A stretch of 46,800 nucleotides of DNA from Polaromonas sp. CF318 (GTDB lineage Bacteria > Pseudomonadota > Gammaproteobacteria > Burkholderiales > Burkholderiaceae_C): the NCBI RefSeq assembly GCF_000282655.1, contig NZ_AKIV01000133.1, positions 1 to 46,800 on the forward strand, read 5' to 3'. A program made the translations under genes and the position numbers. The notes below the pieces were generated by a model, which was given only the letters and a program-made list of their open reading frames with translations, made no database searches and was not told the origin of the DNA. This document shows, piece by piece, positions 9,176 through 16,233 of the stretch; position 1 is the stretch's first letter; each line of letters opens with the position of its first letter.

Positions 9176-9394
9176 TCAAAGTGCGCCTGGATGCGAGTCG
9201 TACTCGCCGTGGTCGATGTATTTGATCTGCATGCCGGCCCGGGCCAGCTCGGCGATGCGCGAGGCGACACGCCGGTAGAACTCGCCCGCATCCGTCAAGG
9301 GGCCTATGGTTTGATTGAAGGTCATGTCCTGACCCGCTTCCTTGAGGATGTACTCCCCCGACGGCTGAAGCTTCACCTTGAGCAGTGCGAGCAT
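9176..9394 (-). CDS. Small protein of 72 residues, unknown function
   Basis: Convergent with the 57-residue gene. The ATG at 9394 is supported by an AAGGAGG ribosome-binding site with 8-nt spacing, which decides this start over longer in-frame options. The product begins MLALLKVKLQPSGEYIL, has an FYRRVASRIAELARAGM helix in the middle, and ends IKYIDHGEYDSHPGAL. It is soluble, with no signal peptide. I do not recognise a family. Confidence 0.6.
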   Translation of the reverse strand: MLALLKVKLQPSGEYILKEAGQDMTFNQTIGPLTDAGEFYRRVASRIAELARAGMQIKYIDHGEYDSHPGAL

Positions 9395-9599
9395 CTTGTT
9401 GTCCTCCTTGAATGGCCATGGCGTCCGCCCCCACTGCAGCGGGGAGGCACCAGATTGCTCAGTGCCCACTTTAGACCCCAAGACAGGGGCGACTCTGTAG
9501 GAAAACACCTTCTTCGGCCTAATTGGCGCGATCACCAGGAGAAAAGCTGGTACTTAGGACTTATTGAGTGCCATAAGCCGACAATCGCGGCCCTGGGCC

Positions 9600-9950
9600 T
9601 TATTGCAAGGCCCCATGCCCGGTGGCACCCCGGTCCAGCGGGTCCACCACCACCTCGTAGATTTCGTTGATGCGCCAGACCGGGCTTTCATAGGCGGCCT
9701 GGCCTTGCACCTTGACCAGAAAGGAGCTGCCGCGCTCCCGCGCTTCCAGCGTCAGCTCGCACGAAAAATCGATGCGCCCGGCATCCGTCGAGATCGCGCT
9801 GACCAGTTCATGGGCCGCCAGCGACAGCCGGTGCTCGCAGCCCCGCGGCAACAACTGCTCCACCTCATAGGTCCGCATCACGATGGCCGCGATGCGGCCT
9901 ATCAGTTCAGCCACGACGGAATCGGGATTGGAAACCATCAGGGAATGCAT
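9600..9950 (-). CDS. Hypothetical protein of 116 residues
   Basis: Uncharacterised soluble protein. The ATG at 9950 is preferred because a GGAGA sequence sits 9 nt upstream; another ATG at 9959 lies too close to it. The sequence begins MHSLMVSNPDSVVAELIGRI and continues with a helical N-terminal half (AAHELVSAIS) and a strand-rich C-terminal half (FSCELTLEARERGSSFLVKV). No cofactor motif or membrane segment is visible. It is divergent from the RNA candidate at 10002-10077. Function is not recognised. Confidence 0.55.
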   Translation of the reverse strand: MHSLMVSNPDSVVAELIGRIAAIVMRTYEVEQLLPRGCEHRLSLAAHELVSAISTDAGRIDFSCELTLEARERGSSFLVKVQGQAAYESPVWRINEIYEVVVDPLDRGATGHGALQ

Positions 9951-10001
9951 TTTGGGCATTCTCCTACAAGGCCCCGGAAAATGAGCAGCTATATTCAATT
10001 C

Positions 10002-10077
10002 GCGGCTTGTCATGAGCCGCTCCCTCCCTCGCTGGCCTTGCCAGCTTCCACGCCCGGTTTGTCCCGGGCTTTTTTTT
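10002..10077 (+). ncRNA. Candidate small RNA with three hairpins and an intrinsic terminator
   Basis: Three perfect stem-loops follow each other on the plus strand with little space between. They are GCGGCT/AGCCGC (10002-10020, 7-nt loop), GCTGGC/GCCAGC (10031-10045, 3-nt loop) and GCCCGG/CCGGGC (10052-10069, 6-nt loop). The last is followed by eight T's (10070-10077). A TATATT hexamer at 9990-9995 is placed to start transcription at about 10001, just before the first stem; no good -35 box is seen. No plus-strand gene lies upstream that would need this terminator. The single-stranded linker between stems 1 and 2 is CU-rich (CTCCCTCCCTC), which could pair with ribosome-binding sites. The RNA identity is inference from structure. 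Confidence 0.55.
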
Positions 10078-10157
10078 GGGCCATCGGGGATGCGTGAGGG
10101 CACGCCCGCGGCGCCCGATGCCGCCGATCATTGCCGCGATGCCCTGCACAATAAGCT

Positions 10158-11423
10158 ATGACCAGAAAAATAGCCCCCCTAACGACCTGGCTGGTCGCGG
10201 CAGCGATTGTGTTCCCCCTGTTTGTCCAGCTCTCCCGCGGCATTTACCGAGACCTGGACCCCATTTACGACTCACGCGGCATCCTGGGGTCGCTGCCCCT
10301 GCCGATCTCCATCGCGGCCTGCGTGGCCGGCATCCTCGCGCATGCGCGCAGCTTTGGCCCGGCAAGGCCGGCGCTGGCCTTCATCGCCGCCTTTGCGGGC
10401 GCCATGGCGGCGTCGTTCGCCTTCGCGCAAGGCGCGCCGGACGGCCAGACGGCCAAGCTGCTGTACGCCGCGCAAACCCTGCTGCCCACCATGGGTTTCA
10501 TGCTCGGGCTGTTTCTGGGCGCCGAGCGCAAAACGATTGCCAATGCCTTTTTCTGGGTGTTGCTGGTGCTCTTGCCCCTGCAACTGCTTGCCGGCTGGAT
10601 CCAGGGCGGCTTGATGCTGACGAATTATTTGTATGTATTCAGCATTTACCAGCACATCCAGTTTGTGCCTATCGTTCTGGTCGTGGCATTCGGCTTTGTC
10701 ATGGTGCACCAGTGGGAACGCCAAAAAAACCTTATGCGTGTCCTGGCGGTCATCACGGGAATGTATGTGCTCGCCAGCGGCGCTTTTCTGGCCATTGGCT
10801 TTTACGCGGGATTTTTATTGCTGTTTTTCGGCGCGGCGGTATTGAAGCGCTCGCACGGCCATGCGACAGGCCTGCTGTCCATCGCGGCCGGCATCGCGGC
10901 GGCAGTGCTCCTGGGCAGCCTGTACTACGGCAACGTCAAGGGCGACACGGACAGGTTCGGCAACGCCAATGCCTATGTGCAAAAGTTCCGGGACGTTGCG
11001 CAGGGAAAGCTGCCCGGCAACATGGCCCAGCGCGTCAACGACTGGAAGCTCTACGGCGGCTGGATCACCGAAAGCCCGCGCAGCTTGGTGTTCGGCCACA
11101 CCAAGCCACCCTCGCGGGAAGTCATCACCAGCGCGCACAACTGGTATCTGGACCTCGTCTACAACTTTGGCCTGGTCGGGCTGCTGCCTGTGGCGGCACT
11201 GGCAGGCTTGACGGCGCGCAAGGCCTGGCAGCAGCGCAAATCCCTGCCCGCTGAAATCTGCTGGCTGGCGGGCATGACCGCCTTCATGGTGCTGGTCGAC
11301 AGCAGCTTCAAAGTGACGCTCAGGCAACCCTACCCCGGCATCTTCATCTATTTCCTGTGGGGTTTGCTGTTTGCGCATCTGCAGGGCGCTGATGAAGCCC
11401 GGCACAAGATCCAGGCCCTCTGA
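10158..11423 (+). CDS. O-antigen ligase/polymerase-type membrane protein
   Basis: Inner-membrane protein of 421 residues with about 10-12 hydrophobic segments. The first 320 residues are mostly membrane helices. A periplasmic loop at about 255-335 carries polar sequence (MAQRVNDWKLYGGWITESP) and ends in SAHNWYLDLVYNFG, which resembles the conserved HN-x-YL pattern of the Wzy_C/WaaL family. Proteins of this family join or polymerise surface polysaccharide chains using undecaprenyl-linked donors. No other glycan genes are in the window, so the substrate is unknown. It stands alone, followed by a terminator hairpin (11441-11462) that is part of the island's left repeat. Confidence 0.75.
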   Translation: MTRKIAPLTTWLVAAAIVFPLFVQLSRGIYRDLDPIYDSRGILGSLPLPISIAACVAGILAHARSFGPARPALAFIAAFAGAMAASFAFAQGAPDGQTAKLLYAAQTLLPTMGFMLGLFLGAERKTIANAFFWVLLVLLPLQLLAGWIQGGLMLTNYLYVFSIYQHIQFVPIVLVVAFGFVMVHQWERQKNLMRVLAVITGMYVLASGAFLAIGFYAGFLLLFFGAAVLKRSHGHATGLLSIAAGIAAAVLLGSLYYGNVKGDTDRFGNANAYVQKFRDVAQGKLPGNMAQRVNDWKLYGGWITESPRSLVFGHTKPPSREVITSAHNWYLDLVYNFGLVGLLPVAALAGLTARKAWQQRKSLPAEICWLAGMTAFMVLVDSSFKVTLRQPYPGIFIYFLWGLLFAHLQGADEARHKIQAL

Positions 11424-11436
11424 ACCGCCGGGAACG

Positions 11437-11510
11437 AAAAAGCCCCGATAGACGGGGCTTTTAAGGCATTTCTCAGATCAATCTGGATTGTTCCGGATGC
11501 AATCTTGGCG
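11437..11510. repeat. Direct repeat (att-like) at the left end of the island, containing a terminator hairpin
   Basis: This 74-bp sequence recurs at 18758-18831 in the same orientation with one mismatch (C at 11504, T in the other copy). It begins with the hairpin AGCCCC-GATAGAC-GGGGCT with flanking A/T runs, and ends in TTGGCG, equivalent to the encoded CCA end of the tRNA-Ser copy. The next bases, AGGGTG, again resemble the tRNA 3' end with three bases missing. I read it as the distal att site of an element integrated at tRNA-Ser. Confidence 0.8.
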
Positions 11511-11589
11511 AGGGTGTCTGCCCCATATGGCCTTGAAACTCGCATGAAACCTATACTTCCACCTCATGCATCGCAATTAACTCCCCCTT

Positions 11590-12081
11590 CTATTCCCCCG
11601 TTTTCACTGGCGTCGTTACTATCTTCTCAATCATGGGCTTCTTCAAATGGGAAACCATCACAATGATTTCTAACGGCGCAGTTCCAGGAAGCTTAAAAAG
11701 CTTCTCTTGATCACCGCGACAGCTCCAGATATCGCCTGGCGAAATCATGTAGGGCAATTCTTTACCCCAATGCACAGTAAAGGCAGAGCTATCGTTGCCG
11801 ACCCATCCGCCAGGGATAGCGCGTCTAGCGCTGATGTTCATAATCGTGGTTGGCAGAGCACCAACGTTTGCCAACTCGATGTGAATTGACTCTTTAACCC
11901 GTCCACAAGCTCCATCCGGCGCATTTTTCAGTGGGACCACCTCGCTGTCGTGATAGTGTGAATTTGGCTTCACCTTCATTCGGAGCCGCGCTCCGCTACG
12001 AAGCCATTTAACAACGTCCCAGGTTAAAACTGTGGTTGCTATAACGGCGCCCCACCAAGCAACGATCTCAGTGCTGTTCAT
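11590..12081 (-). CDS. Membrane-anchored hypothetical protein
   Basis: The 163 residues have one N-terminal membrane helix (EIVAWWGAVIATTVLTW, residues about 5-21) followed by a soluble strand-rich domain that starts KWLRSGARLRMKVKP. A short CxxxxxxxIHIEL region and a later HWGKELPYMISPGDIW segment stand out, but I recognise no family. The ATG at 12081 is taken as the start; a TTG one codon upstream is also possible. It is 17 bp downstream of the next gene and probably co-transcribed with it. Confidence 0.6.
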   Translation of the reverse strand: MNSTEIVAWWGAVIATTVLTWDVVKWLRSGARLRMKVKPNSHYHDSEVVPLKNAPDGACGRVKESIHIELANVGALPTTIMNISARRAIPGGWVGNDSSAFTVHWGKELPYMISPGDIWSCRGDQEKLFKLPGTAPLEIIVMVSHLKKPMIEKIVTTPVKTGE

Positions 12082-12098
12082 CAACGGACTCGGATTGG

Positions 12099-12329
12099 CT
12101 ATTTTGGATTTCGCGCCAGCACATCATCGATCTCTCGTTTTGTGGCCGCGTCACGCATGTGGGGTTCAACTAGGCGCGTGTAAACCGCCTTCTGCTTGTC
12201 CGTTAAAGCGTTGAGCCCCTTGTCCAGGTAAAGCAAAGCGACACCGTGGGCCGCCGAGTTGCGCGCGATGTACCCACCCTCCACGAGTTCTTCAAGCATG
12301 TCGCCGAGATCGTAATCGCTGAATTCCAT
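12099..12329 (-). CDS. Small hypothetical protein, 76 residues
   Basis: Acidic, helical, soluble protein beginning MEFSDYDLGDMLEELVEGGY and containing KGLNALTDKQKAVYTRLVEP. The ATG at 12329 follows a GGAGG ribosome-binding site at 5-nt spacing, so the start is well supported. It precedes the membrane-anchored protein gene in the same direction. The sequence has no cysteine cluster or catalytic motif I can identify. Function is not recognised. Confidence 0.6.
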   Translation of the reverse strand: MEFSDYDLGDMLEELVEGGYIARNSAAHGVALLYLDKGLNALTDKQKAVYTRLVEPHMRDAATKREIDDVLARNPK

Positions 12330-12483
12330 GGGGTCCTCCGTGGCTGAGCTCTCACTATACGACCGTCTGACGCGCGAGCAGCTTGTTTATGTGGCGGATA
12401 ATTCCGTACGAGCCAAAACACCGCATAAACACTAGACACCATCAATATCGGCGATGGTCTATTCCGTTTCCCCATCCCGTCAG

Positions 12484-12921
12484 TCAGCGCGTCAGCATCT
12501 CCAGGCGACTAGCCGCCTCTTTCTTACTCATTTTCCGCAACGCAGCAATGGAGGCAAACTGACCGGCCCGCGGCCGGGCCTTTCCGTTTTCCCATTTATA
12601 GATGGATTGGCCGGACACTCCCAGCAAGAGGCCCGCTTCTGCTGCAGATAAGCCTAAGCGTTTTCTCTGTGCCGCTAATCCTCTGGCACTGAAACGGAAA
12701 GTGCCAACGGGCTGTTCAGTTGAGGCGCTTGGTACTGTTTTGCCAACAGCCTTACTCAGGCGGCTGACCAATTGCTCGAGGGATGCTATCCGACGCTTGA
12801 GGGCTGCGATGTCCGAACGGTAGTGTGCGGACGCCTTCTTCAACTGTTGCGTGTCGGCTCGCATTTCCTTGCGAGCAACACGGGCGATCTCTTCTTTCAA
12901 AACTGTGGCGATATTGGGCAT
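12484..12921 (-). CDS. XRE-family helix-turn-helix regulator with coiled-coil N terminus
   Basis: The 145 residues divide into an N-terminal helical/coiled-coil part (about 1-65, with RRIASLEQLVSRLSKAVGK) and a C-terminal XRE-type HTH. The HTH has the order LAAQRKRLGLSAAEAGLLLG, then VSGQSIYKWENGKARPR at about 100-118, the recognition-helix pattern of this family. A short KKEAASRLEML tail follows. Such proteins usually repress their own operon or act as antitoxin-like regulators. No toxin partner is adjacent. The ATG at 12921 follows GAGGA. It is probably a regulator of island genes; the target is not known. Confidence 0.75.
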   Translation of the reverse strand: MPNIATVLKEEIARVARKEMRADTQQLKKASAHYRSDIAALKRRIASLEQLVSRLSKAVGKTVPSASTEQPVGTFRFSARGLAAQRKRLGLSAAEAGLLLGVSGQSIYKWENGKARPRAGQFASIAALRKMSKKEAASRLEMLTR

Positions 12922-13030
12922 GATCCTCGTTCATTTAATGAATGAAAGAACGATCATAAATTGCCGAAATCCGGTTGGATTTTTGGGTGCTTGGCTTCCG
13001 CCACAGCTAGGAAGGAGACCTGATGTATGT

Positions 13031-13095
13031 TGGGGGGACCGGACTCGAACCGGCACGCCTTTCGGCCGAAGGTTGACAACCTTCTACGTCTAGCC
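13031..13095 (-). pseudogene. Class II (leucine-type) tRNA 3' fragment
   Basis: Read on the minus strand, the sequence has a D-loop-like GGCTAGACG, then an anticodon-like arm GAAGG-TTGTCAA-CCTTC, a long variable arm GCC-GAAA-GGC, a T-arm GCCGG-TTCGAGT-CCGGT and an acceptor strand CCCCCCA. The long variable arm and the TAGACG motif fit tRNA-Leu, but the anticodon position reads GTC (Asp). The 5' acceptor strand and D-stem are absent upstream. It is therefore a non-functional tRNA fragment, possibly an old attachment site. Confidence 0.6.
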
Positions 13096-13244
13096 GTGCT
13101 TGCGGCCTATGTCTTCAGCGGCCAGATAGGCCTCTCCTTCAATGTCACCAAGCTCCGCGCCCCCCTGACGCCGCGGACGATGCGCTTGAGATCTTCCGCT
13201 CGGTCTTTGAAGAACTTGGCTATCGCGTCGAAACCTGTACTCAT
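13090..13244 (-). pseudogene. Small gene broken by a frameshift
   Basis: From an ATG at 13244 the minus strand encodes MSTGFDAIAKFFKDRAEDLK and continues plausibly to IVRGVRG. A run of six G's at 13160-13165 (six C's on the plus strand) follows. Beyond it, protein-like sequence continues in another frame: AELGDIEGEAYLAAEDIGRK, then HG and a stop at 13090. In the first frame the sequence after the G run looks unnatural. A one-base change in the run would restore one protein of about 50 residues. Function is unknown. Confidence 0.5.
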
Positions 13245-13305
13245 CAAGGCCCCATCCGTTTGGGTGGCCATAATGTATAGCAAGCTCATTACCGGACATT
13301 GACCG

Positions 13306-13623
13306 ATGACCCACTCACTCATCCTGAACATCGATATCGACAAGGAAGCGCGAGGAAATTACGTTGCCAGGGCACACCAAGGCAATGTCTTGGTAACTGA
13401 GCCAGAACTTTACGACAGCATTTCAACGGCGATCCGGCAAGAGGCTCTAGCCATCCCGCCGAGTTTTGCTCACTTTGTTGAGTTCACCTACAACGGCATG
13501 TCCACCGGGACATATGCGGTTGAGGATGTGCCCGGCAAGGCCGCCGAACTGGCCGACAGGCTGGTTGCTCTGAATCATCAGATGCACATCCTACTGGAGG
13601 ATCGACGATCCGCCGGCGCATAG
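13306..13623 (+). CDS. Hypothetical protein, 105 residues
   Basis: The only plus-strand gene in the island interior. The product starts MTHSLILNIDIDKEARGNYV and has a soluble alpha/beta look, with a mid-section PPSFAHFVEFTYNGMSTGTY and a C-terminal helix AAELADRLVALNHQMHILLE. The DIDKEARGNYVARAHQGNV opening looks like a beta hairpin. No catalytic motif, signal peptide or membrane helix is visible. The ribosome-binding site is weak. It is divergent from the frameshifted gene at 13090-13244. Function is not recognised. Confidence 0.5.
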   Translation: MTHSLILNIDIDKEARGNYVARAHQGNVLVTEPELYDSISTAIRQEALAIPPSFAHFVEFTYNGMSTGTYAVEDVPGKAAELADRLVALNHQMHILLEDRRSAGA

Positions 13624-13739
13624 AAGAGCCGCAGGCGCGCGGCAATTAGGCACTCACATTAGCAGCGTGAAACGCGCCTTGCATAGAGCGAACGGGCTGC
13701 GCGAGATCTTCCCAGAACACTAACGTGAACGTATCCCTG

Positions 13740-14096
13740 CTACCTGCTACTGAGCATCGCGCCAAGCACTGCAAAGACTACAAATGCGAAAAGCAGGCCA
13801 GCAGCAGAAAAGACATAGGCGAAGAACAAGGACAGTTTGCCCTCCGCCTTGTACAGCCAAATTGCTAGCGCCAATCCACCAAGCATGGGTAAAACGCCAA
13901 AGGGGAAGAACAGAACGCCAAAATACACGCTCAGTAGACCAAGAACGATCGCAACGATTGTACGTATCGTGAAGGGTTGTGGCTCAGGAATTCCATTCGC
14001 GGCTAATTCCTGTGACGAAGGAAGAGGTGCACCACATACAGTGCAGGCGGTCGCATTGTCATCGCCTGTGGTGGCGCATTTTGGGCAGAACGGCAT
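13740..14096 (-). CDS. Zinc-ribbon membrane protein
   Basis: The 118-residue protein begins with a zinc ribbon: MPFCPKCATTGDDNATACTVCG, in which CxxC and CxxC pairs are 11 residues apart. A short linker follows, then three closely spaced membrane helices at about 45-115 (IVAIVLGLLSVYFGVLFF, LPMLGGLALAIWL, FAYVFSAAGLLFAFVVFA). This N-terminal zinc ribbon plus membrane tail layout is common in small bacterial DUF proteins of unknown role. It lies 7 bp downstream of the 14104-14451 gene and is probably in one operon with it. Confidence 0.7.
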   Translation of the reverse strand: MPFCPKCATTGDDNATACTVCGAPLPSSQELAANGIPEPQPFTIRTIVAIVLGLLSVYFGVLFFPFGVLPMLGGLALAIWLYKAEGKLSLFFAYVFSAAGLLFAFVVFAVLGAMLSSR

Positions 14097-14103
14097 AAGA
14101 CTT

Positions 14104-14451
14104 CTATCCTTGAAGGGTACGCATCGTACCGACGACTTCGAGCGCGTCCAACCCGATGGCCTTTGGATCGTATTGAGCCTTGACTTGTGTACCAAGACTG
14201 TCAAGGTAAATTTGGACCATCTCTGCCCGCTCCGCCGTCGGCGCACGCTCCATCGCGTCACGGACATCCTTCTCCAGCGAAACAGCTACGTGAGTCCCAA
14301 CATGGTGGGGATCTCTGTGCCCTTCGATCAGACCGCGGAACACCAACGTTCCATCTATCAGCTCGAACGGCTCAATGTCCGCAGCGAACGTGGTGCGAAG
14401 CTCATCCGCCATTCGACGATTGAACACCCCGAGATTCCTGGATAGTTGCAT
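14104..14451 (-). CDS. Hypothetical soluble protein, 115 residues
   Basis: The ATG at 14451 is supported by a GGGGGTGAT ribosome-binding site. The product starts MQLSRNLGVFNRRMADELRT, continues with a strand-rich middle (FELIDGTLVFRGLIEGHRDP) and ends in a helix-rich tail (AERAEMVQIYLDSLGTQVKA). No known motif is seen. It is the first gene of a two-gene unit with the zinc-ribbon membrane protein. Function is not recognised. Confidence 0.55.
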   Translation of the reverse strand: MQLSRNLGVFNRRMADELRTTFAADIEPFELIDGTLVFRGLIEGHRDPHHVGTHVAVSLEKDVRDAMERAPTAERAEMVQIYLDSLGTQVKAQYDPKAIGLDALEVVGTMRTLQG

Positions 14452-14649
14452 ATCACCCCCTTTGGATGATTCTAGACGGCTGATCTTCGCGCCCCCCCTC
14501 AGAATGTAGTAGCTAAGCAGAATTTAAAGATCCGCAGTGTTCGACCCTGGGTTCGCACTAACCCGGCCTTGCTGCAGCCTTTGGTGTCAGTCGCTACACT
14601 TTGTGTCACGTCGGCTGCGAGCTCGGGGCCTGCGCTATGAAGAACCGTA

Positions 14650-14829
14650 CTACGCCTCGCGCTCTTCCACCCAGTGTGAGCCGGCGCCATAGAACTCGTT
14701 ACCGGCTTCGGCGATGATCTCGTAATCGCAACGCGTCTCTTCGGTTGCCGGAATCCATAGCCCGCCGTCCTTCACCTGGTCTTCATGGTGAACAACGTGC
14801 GCAGCCCAGCAGAGGCGGATTTCTTTCAC
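14650..14829 (-). CDS. Small hypothetical protein, about 59 residues
   Basis: Short gene taken from a GTG at 14829 that has AAGGAA 6 nt upstream; a GTG at 14862 would lengthen it to 70 residues. The product contains IRLCWAAHVVHHEDQVKDGG and ends AGNEFYGAGSHWVEEREA, acidic overall. The CWAAHVVHH segment could bind a metal, but this is only a residue-level impression. No homologous family is recognised. Confidence 0.4.
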   Translation of the reverse strand: MKEIRLCWAAHVVHHEDQVKDGGLWIPATEETRCDYEIIAEAGNEFYGAGSHWVEEREA

Positions 14830-14889
14830 GGCTATTCCTTGGGATCTTCTCAGCGGTGACACACGGATATCGGCCGCATCTTACTGCGG

Positions 14890-15324
14890 TCAATCTAGGT
14901 ATTTGATGACGGCGTATCGACTAGTGTTCTTGCCTACGGGCACGGAATAACCAGAACTGTTGGCGACGATATTGGAGCCGTAGACGTTGGCTTTTGCGGT
15001 GCCTTGAGAATAGATGCCGGTTATTCTTGAGCTTGAACTCAGTTCAACAACGGCATCCCCTCCGCTCTCCTTGGCTTTTGCTGCGATATCTGACTTTTTC
15101 ATTGACATCGGAACTATGGCACTAGGTCTCTCATCATCTATGAGTCCTAGCACCTTGAATTTCCTGGGCGGCTCGCCGGTAATCCAGAACTCAATGCCAT
15201 TTACTACCTCTTTGGTTCCACCATTACCCTCCAGAATATTTGAGCTTCTAGTCTCAAGAGGATGAAATTGAGTAGAGGCACAGCCAGCCAACACTGCTAT
15301 TGCCACCAAAACAAAAAATCTCAT
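14890..15324 (-). CDS. Predicted lipoprotein, 144 residues
   Basis: The N terminus MRFFVLVAIAVLAGCAST is a lipoprotein signal with lipobox LAGC, so the mature protein should begin at Cys15 and be membrane-anchored. The rest is a strand-rich domain with KFKVLGLIDDERP near residue 57, a helix AAKAKESGGDAVVEL near residue 85, and a Ser/Gly-rich end. A short alpha/beta domain with GGDAV is reminiscent of lipoproteins annotated as DUF4156/YbjQ-like, but that is a weak impression. Its start codon overlaps the stop of the upstream gene (ATGA, 15321-15324), so the two are translationally coupled. Confidence 0.65.
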   Translation of the reverse strand: MRFFVLVAIAVLAGCASTQFHPLETRSSNILEGNGGTKEVVNGIEFWITGEPPRKFKVLGLIDDERPSAIVPMSMKKSDIAAKAKESGGDAVVELSSSSRITGIYSQGTAKANVYGSNIVANSSGYSVPVGKNTSRYAVIKYLD

Positions 15325-15677
15325 TTGATATCTCCAATGACGGCATCTATTTTTCCAAGCAAGGCTTCGTCATCCCATTGGCGCTTGGCCTCGTCTCTGT
15401 CGCGAATAAATTCTCCAAGACCTTCTGAGATAAAGGCCGAATTTAAAGGAGAGTCAGTCAGATCTCTAAGCTTTCTCTCGATGATGTCTAACCGTTCGTG
15501 AAGCGATTTTTGATGTCGCTCCATTGCTTTGGTGAGTTCGAAGTAGCAATAGCCAAAAATGAGAAATCCCACCACCGTGATTCTGGTGGCCTCAGGCTTT
15601 GAGTCAAGCCAACCGTAAGCGAGCAAAAGAACGATCAGGCCGACTGTCCAGAGGGCAATTTTCTTGAAGGCTTTCAT
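15321..15677 (-). CDS. Membrane protein with coiled-coil tail
   Basis: From the ATG at 15677 (GAGGA ribosome-binding site) the product has 118 residues: two membrane helices (ALWTVGLIVLLLAYGWL and ITVVGFLIFGYCYFEL, about residues 8-55), then a charged helical tail KAMERHQKSLHERLDIIERK that looks like a coiled coil. A longer reading from the in-frame ATG at 15701 is possible but lacks a ribosome-binding site. It is coupled by ATGA overlap to the downstream lipoprotein gene, which suggests an envelope-associated pair. Function is not recognised. Confidence 0.6.
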   Translation of the reverse strand: MKAFKKIALWTVGLIVLLLAYGWLDSKPEATRITVVGFLIFGYCYFELTKAMERHQKSLHERLDIIERKLRDLTDSPLNSAFISEGLGEFIRDRDEAKRQWDDEALLGKIDAVIGDIK

Positions 15678-15780
15678 CTTTTCCTCAATATGGCGTCGCA
15701 TCTGCCACAACTGGTGTAACCCACCGCCACTGCTCTGGCGATATTTTCGTGTTACCACCCAGAATGTTCCCAAACAGCAC

Positions 15781-16065
15781 TCAGCAGCCGGCGTAGTTCT
15801 TCCGTCCGCTCTTGGTAATCGTGTACGTGCCACCACGCGGGCCGACATAGCAGGTAGGGCCGCCGCCCTTCGCCGGCGGTGCGGCCTGAGCAGGGGCTGA
15901 AGGAGCCGTAGATGGAGCTGCGGCCGCGGCTGTCTTCTTGGCGCCGTGGCAGTGGTGGTCGCCGGTCTTGCGGTTCGTATGACAGCCCTGCGCATCCGTA
16001 CCGCCTGAGTGAGCGGCAGCCAACCCGCATGCCAACAGCAGCGTGAGTGCGCAGAACAGTTTCAT
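15781..16065 (-). CDS. Secreted YHYH-type protein
   Basis: The N terminus MKLFCALTLLLACGLAAAHS is a signal peptide. The mature part begins with HSGGTDAQGCHTNRKTGDHH followed by CH, the pattern of the short YHYH domain found in secreted bacterial proteins. A Pro/Ala-rich linker follows (about residues 45-68). The C-terminal module, CYVGPRGGTYTITKSGRKNY then AGC, resembles a small basic adaptor-like domain. The ATG at 16065 has GGAGA at 5-nt spacing. Conserved His/Cys suggest metal binding; the role is unknown. Confidence 0.7.
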   Translation of the reverse strand: MKLFCALTLLLACGLAAAHSGGTDAQGCHTNRKTGDHHCHGAKKTAAAAAPSTAPSAPAQAAPPAKGGGPTCYVGPRGGTYTITKSGRKNYAGC

Positions 16066-16155
16066 GGTGTCTCCAGCCTTGTCACAGATGGTGACAGGTG
16101 GGTCCGGTGAGCGCCTCCTCTAATTGGAGGATATAAACCCCGAAAAGGAAGACGT

Positions 16156-16183
16156 GTTCACACCACATTGGTATGGTGTGAAC
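16156..16183. promoter_or_regulatory. Perfect 10-bp inverted repeat, operator-like
   Basis: GTTCACACCA at 16156-16165 is the exact reverse complement of TGGTGTGAAC at 16174-16183, with 8 bp between. No T-run follows on either strand, so a terminator is unlikely. It lies about 90 bp upstream of the YHYH gene and downstream of the 16234-16497 gene. A regulator-binding site or a DNA hairpin are the simplest readings. Confidence 0.45.
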
Positions 16184-16233
16184 CGGCTGATTGCAAAGAT
16201 GGACATGTAACGGGCGCGGTCAAAGCGGACTTG

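Noticed and set aside
11437..11510. A plain terminator of the 10158-11423 gene
   Set aside because: The hairpin can terminate, but the same 74 bp recur at the tRNA-Ser end, so the sequence is better explained as a duplicated tRNA flank.
13107..13343. A 78-residue minus-strand frame as an intact gene
   Set aside because: Protein-like sequence switches frame at a run of six G's, so I treat the locus as one frameshifted gene (13090-13244) rather than an intact gene.
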